Below, piece after piece: positions 61,264 through 64,000 of a stretch of 64,000 bases of DNA (position 1 is the stretch's first letter; every line of letters begins with the position of its first letter). A program made the translations under genes and the position numbers. Source of the stretch: CAVSVP01 sp963731125 (GTDB taxonomy: Bacteria; Pseudomonadota; Gammaproteobacteria; Competibacterales; Competibacteraceae); contig CAVSVP010000011.1 of NCBI GenBank assembly GCA_963731125.1, forward strand, positions 1 through 64,000, in the 5' to 3' direction. Below the pieces are notes generated by a model that was not told the DNA's origin, made no database searches, and saw nothing but the letters and a program-made list of their open reading frames with translations.

Positions 61264-62610
61264 ATGTCTTTATCTGACAAATCAGGCACTCAAGCTATTC
61301 AGGTCATATCGGGTCAGAACCTTCGAGTCCAACTCGAAGCGATAGATCTGCAGGTGGTCGCTGGACCAGACGCGGGTCGTGAAGTTAGTTTTTGTTTGCC
61401 TACCTTAAGAATCGGGACTGCCGTTGATAACGACGTTATTCTGACCGACCGTACCATTTCTCGCCATCACGCAGAAATTCATATGACCTCCCAGGGATTG
61501 ATGTTCCGGGACTTGGGCTCCACGAATGGTACATATATCGGTGAGATGAGAGTTAGAGAGGCTTATCTGGCACCGGAAACGGAGTGCAAGATGGGCTATT
61601 CGCGCATTTTGATTCGCCAGCGCACCGAGGAGCATCAGGTTCTTATTTCGAGGGAGGAGAACCACTTGGGGGCTTTGGTAGGAGCCAGTGAACCCATGTG
61701 CGAACTTTATGGCCTGATACGCGCCGTAGCACCCACGCCAGCGACTGTGCAGATCACGGGTCAGTCAGGATCGGGAAAGGAGCTTGTGGCCCGTACCATT
61801 CATGAGCTCTCAGGGCGTAGTGGTCCATTGGTCGTCTTCGACGCTTCGGTCACCGATCCGGAAATGGTTCGCAACGATCTCTTTGGCCATGTTAAGGGAG
61901 CTTTTACCGGCGCAGCTGGAAGCCGGGAAGGTGCCTTTCGCAGAGCACATCAAGGCACGCTCTTTATTGATGAGATCGGCGAGTTGTCTATGGAATTGCA
62001 ACCGCGCTTGCTGCGTGCGCTGGAAAATCGTGAAGTGAAGCCTATTGGTTCAGATCAGCCTGTGCGCGTGGACGTTCGGGTCATTACCGCCACCCATCGA
62101 GACCTAGCGGCCATGGTGCAGACTGGGGACTTTCGGGCTGACCTTTATTACCGGCTCTCCGTTGTGCCTATCAGGGTACCCTCCCTTCCGGAAATTCGTA
62201 GCGATATTCCCCTTCTGGTGCAGCACCTTATTGAAAAGCTATCCCTAAATTGCCGGGTATCGCCAGAAGCCATGGTCGCCTTACAGCGCTACCATTGGCC
62301 TGGTAACGTACGTGAGCTTCGCAATGTGCTGGAGAGAGCCGCCGTGTTCCGGCAAGGTGATGCGATTCAGCCGCAAGATCTTCATTTATCCGAAGAACCT
62401 GTCTCGGTAACTCCGCCAATGCCCTCCTCTGGCGCAGCTTCGCTCGACCCTGATTCTGCTTCCGTAGCTCAGCTTAAGGAACTTGAAAAAAAGATGATCC
62501 TGGAAGCCTTGGCGCGTAACAACCACAATAAAACAGCGGCGGCTCGTGAACTCGGAATTCCTTTGTCTACCTTGAAGCGTCGCTTAAAGGAGTATGAAGA
62601 GGATGATTAA
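61264..62610 (+). CDS. Sigma-54-dependent activator with an FHA sensory domain
   Basis: The 448-residue activator hydrolyses ATP to open sigma-54 promoters. The N-terminal FHA domain (about 30-120; LRIGTAVDND, SRHHAEI, DLGSTNGTYI) replaces the usual receiver. The AAA+ domain has Walker A GQSGSGKE, the sigma-54 contact loop GAFTGA at 212-217, Walker B LFIDEIGEL and the R-finger region DLYYRLSVVPIRVP. A Fis-type helix-turn-helix (NKTAAARELGIPLSTLKRRL) ends it. FHA input implies control by a Ser/Thr kinase; one is encoded 2.5 kb away. Candidate targets are the promoters at 47645 and 47947. Confidence 0.95.
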   Translation: MSLSDKSGTQAIQVISGQNLRVQLEAIDLQVVAGPDAGREVSFCLPTLRIGTAVDNDVILTDRTISRHHAEIHMTSQGLMFRDLGSTNGTYIGEMRVREAYLAPETECKMGYSRILIRQRTEEHQVLISREENHLGALVGASEPMCELYGLIRAVAPTPATVQITGQSGSGKELVARTIHELSGRSGPLVVFDASVTDPEMVRNDLFGHVKGAFTGAAGSREGAFRRAHQGTLFIDEIGELSMELQPRLLRALENREVKPIGSDQPVRVDVRVITATHRDLAAMVQTGDFRADLYYRLSVVPIRVPSLPEIRSDIPLLVQHLIEKLSLNCRVSPEAMVALQRYHWPGNVRELRNVLERAAVFRQGDAIQPQDLHLSEEPVSVTPPMPSSGAASLDPDSASVAQLKELEKKMILEALARNNHNKTAAARELGIPLSTLKRRLKEYEEDD

Positions 62611-62648
62611 TTGTCTGAGTTCTACGAGCTTAACCTGCTTAAAGCATT

Positions 62649-64000
62649 TTATTGCTCACTCGCCATTTGCTTTTGGATAAGTCGATAGTACATTCCCTTT
62701 TTTTCCACCAGCTCTTGATGATTGCCCTGTTCCACAAGACTGCCTCGATGCAGCACCAGTATTTTATCGGCACTCATAATAGTGCTAAGCCGATGAGCAA
62801 TCACGACAGCCGTTCTTCCCTCGAGAATATGGCGCATATTCTTCAGTATATTGCTCTCAGACTGCGTATCTAGCGCAGAGGTGGCTTCGTCAAATATCAA
62901 CAGGCGGGGATTGTGATAAAGTGCCCTGGCAATGCAAAGACGCTGTAACTGTCCGCCAGATAAGCCCATACCTCTTTCCCCTACGACCTGCTCATAGCCT
63001 AGGGGTAGGTTGGCAATAAAATCGTGGGCGTCCGCCATCTTTGCCACTTCAACAATTTTCCGTTTATCGGGGTTGGAATCACCAATTGCGATATTTTCCG
63101 CTACCGGTCCGGAAAACAGTAGATTGCTTTGCATTACGTAACCAATCTGGGCGCGATAATATTCTTTATCGATGAAATTTAAGTCATAATCGTCAACCAT
63201 TATTTTGCCTTCTGTCGGAGGATAAAAACCTACCAAAAGCTTTGCCAATGTGGTTTTCCCCGAACCACTTTGACCGACGATAGCAATCATTTCGCCGGCT
63301 TTCATCTCAAAACTGATATTTTCCAGAACATAAGGCGTTTCCTTTTCTCCGTAGCGAAAGAAGACCTTCCTCCAAGCGCATATCGCCACACAGATCCGGA
63401 AGCATAATGCGCGATGTGATTTCCTCGGGTTTCTGTTCCGGTTCCATATCGAGAATGTCTCCCAAGCGTTCCATGGCGACTCCGGCTTCGTGTAGACGCA
63501 TTCCACATTCCCACGAGTCCCATAAGCGGTGCCATAACGCTGCCCATGAGCATGTTGAAGGCAATCAGTTGACCGATCGTCAACTCCTGGCTTAAGACTA
63601 AATTCGCGCCCATCCACAGCATGATGATACTTGTTAATGAATTTAGCAGTTGGCCTATCAGACCCACCACAGCGTTAAACCGTCTCGGCTCGATATTGAA
63701 CGTCAAGTGCCTTGGCATATTTCTCTTCCCATTTTAGGCGCATCGGGCGTTCGATACCGGTGGCCTTTATCGTTTCTGCGCCACTAATGGTTTCCATAAG
63801 AATGGCCTCCGCCGCGGTTGAGGCTTCAAAATCGCGTCTTGCATAATCCTTGAATTTAGGGGTAATGAGAGCCGTTAAAAGTAAGTATCGGTGTTACAAA
63901 AAGAATCAGTAATAACGTCATTTTCACGTTATATAAGAACAAGACAATGAAATAGATAAAAATCATTAAAACATTTAAAACTGTACTTATCGTAGATGAA
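62649..64000 (-). pseudogene. ABC exporter (type I secretion), 3' part, multiply frameshifted
   Basis: The gene runs off the right edge. The ATP-binding domain is complete: Walker A GQSGSGKTTLAKLL, signature GLSGGQLQRLCIARAL, Walker B LLIFDEATSALD and H-loop IAHRLSTI. The membrane domain is recognisable (LLILFVTPILT, TPKFKDYARRDFEAS, GQLIAFNMLMGSVMAP) but is split by single-base shifts near 63880, 63677, 63503 and 63366. The type resembles peptidase-containing bacteriocin exporters; the N-terminal peptidase domain would lie outside the window. It is the best candidate exporter for the double-glycine peptides. Confidence 0.82.

Overview
The window looks like a chromosomal segment of a gammaproteobacterium. 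UbiD, HemH, PyrE, AmpG-like, MscS-like and RND genes all read as gammaproteobacterial. No rRNA, tRNA or other firm taxonomic marker is present, so the genus is open. The genome is rich in transposons: at least nine insertion sequences or their remnants, at least five kinds of small inverted-repeat element (MITEs and similar), a group II intron 5' fragment and two integron attC sites.

Layout. (1) 1-4.1 kb is a remnant integron cassette array without an integrase. It holds two HEPN-type cassettes, each ending in an attC site, broken up by insertion sequences. (2) 4.1-9.9 kb has an IS placed directly before an Lrp/AsnC regulator, then a compact operon for a DMSP-demethylase-like (DmdA) protein, an OsmC protein, a crotonase-fold protein and an acyl-CoA ligase. 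(3) 10-23 kb is a graveyard of mobile DNA: IS3, an IS4-like element split by a 90-bp MITE, RAYT, IS1634, ISKra4, a GC-rich foreign FAD monooxygenase, and a MazEF-type module whose toxin gene is split by two unrelated MITEs. (4) 23-42 kb is an ordinary housekeeping block: ubiD with a flavoreductase, a TRAP binding protein, a hydroxyacid dehydrogenase, hemH plus an RND pump, pyrE, a sugar-type binding protein, an MscS channel, an AmpG-like permease, a glycosyltransferase and a PAP2 phosphatase.

(5) 42-64 kb is the most interesting part and probably continues past the window. Four tandem genes (three of them identical) encode Cys-free peptides of about 91-93 residues with a double-glycine leader, a variable basic/aromatic middle and a conserved Asn/Gln/Thr-rich tail. 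Facing away from them is an operon for a TolC/NodT-like channel, a protein with two FHA domains and one membrane segment, and a HlyD adaptor. Farther along are a secreted acidic protein, an exported ankyrin plus TPR-like repeat protein, a beta-barrel protein, a Hanks-type Ser/Thr kinase whose C-terminus carries the same repeat type, a sigma-54 activator with an FHA domain in place of a receiver, and the end of an ABC exporter.

Two sigma-54-like promoters (TGGCAC-N5-TTGCA and a close variant) lie in the divergent intergenic region, one facing the peptides and one facing the secretion operon. My working model is that the kinase signals through phosphothreonine/FHA contacts to the sigma-54 activator, which switches on peptide and exporter expression. 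Several genes of this block, including the ABC exporter and the TolC-like gene, carry single-base frameshifts, so the locus is either decaying or contains sequence errors. This must be resolved before function is claimed.
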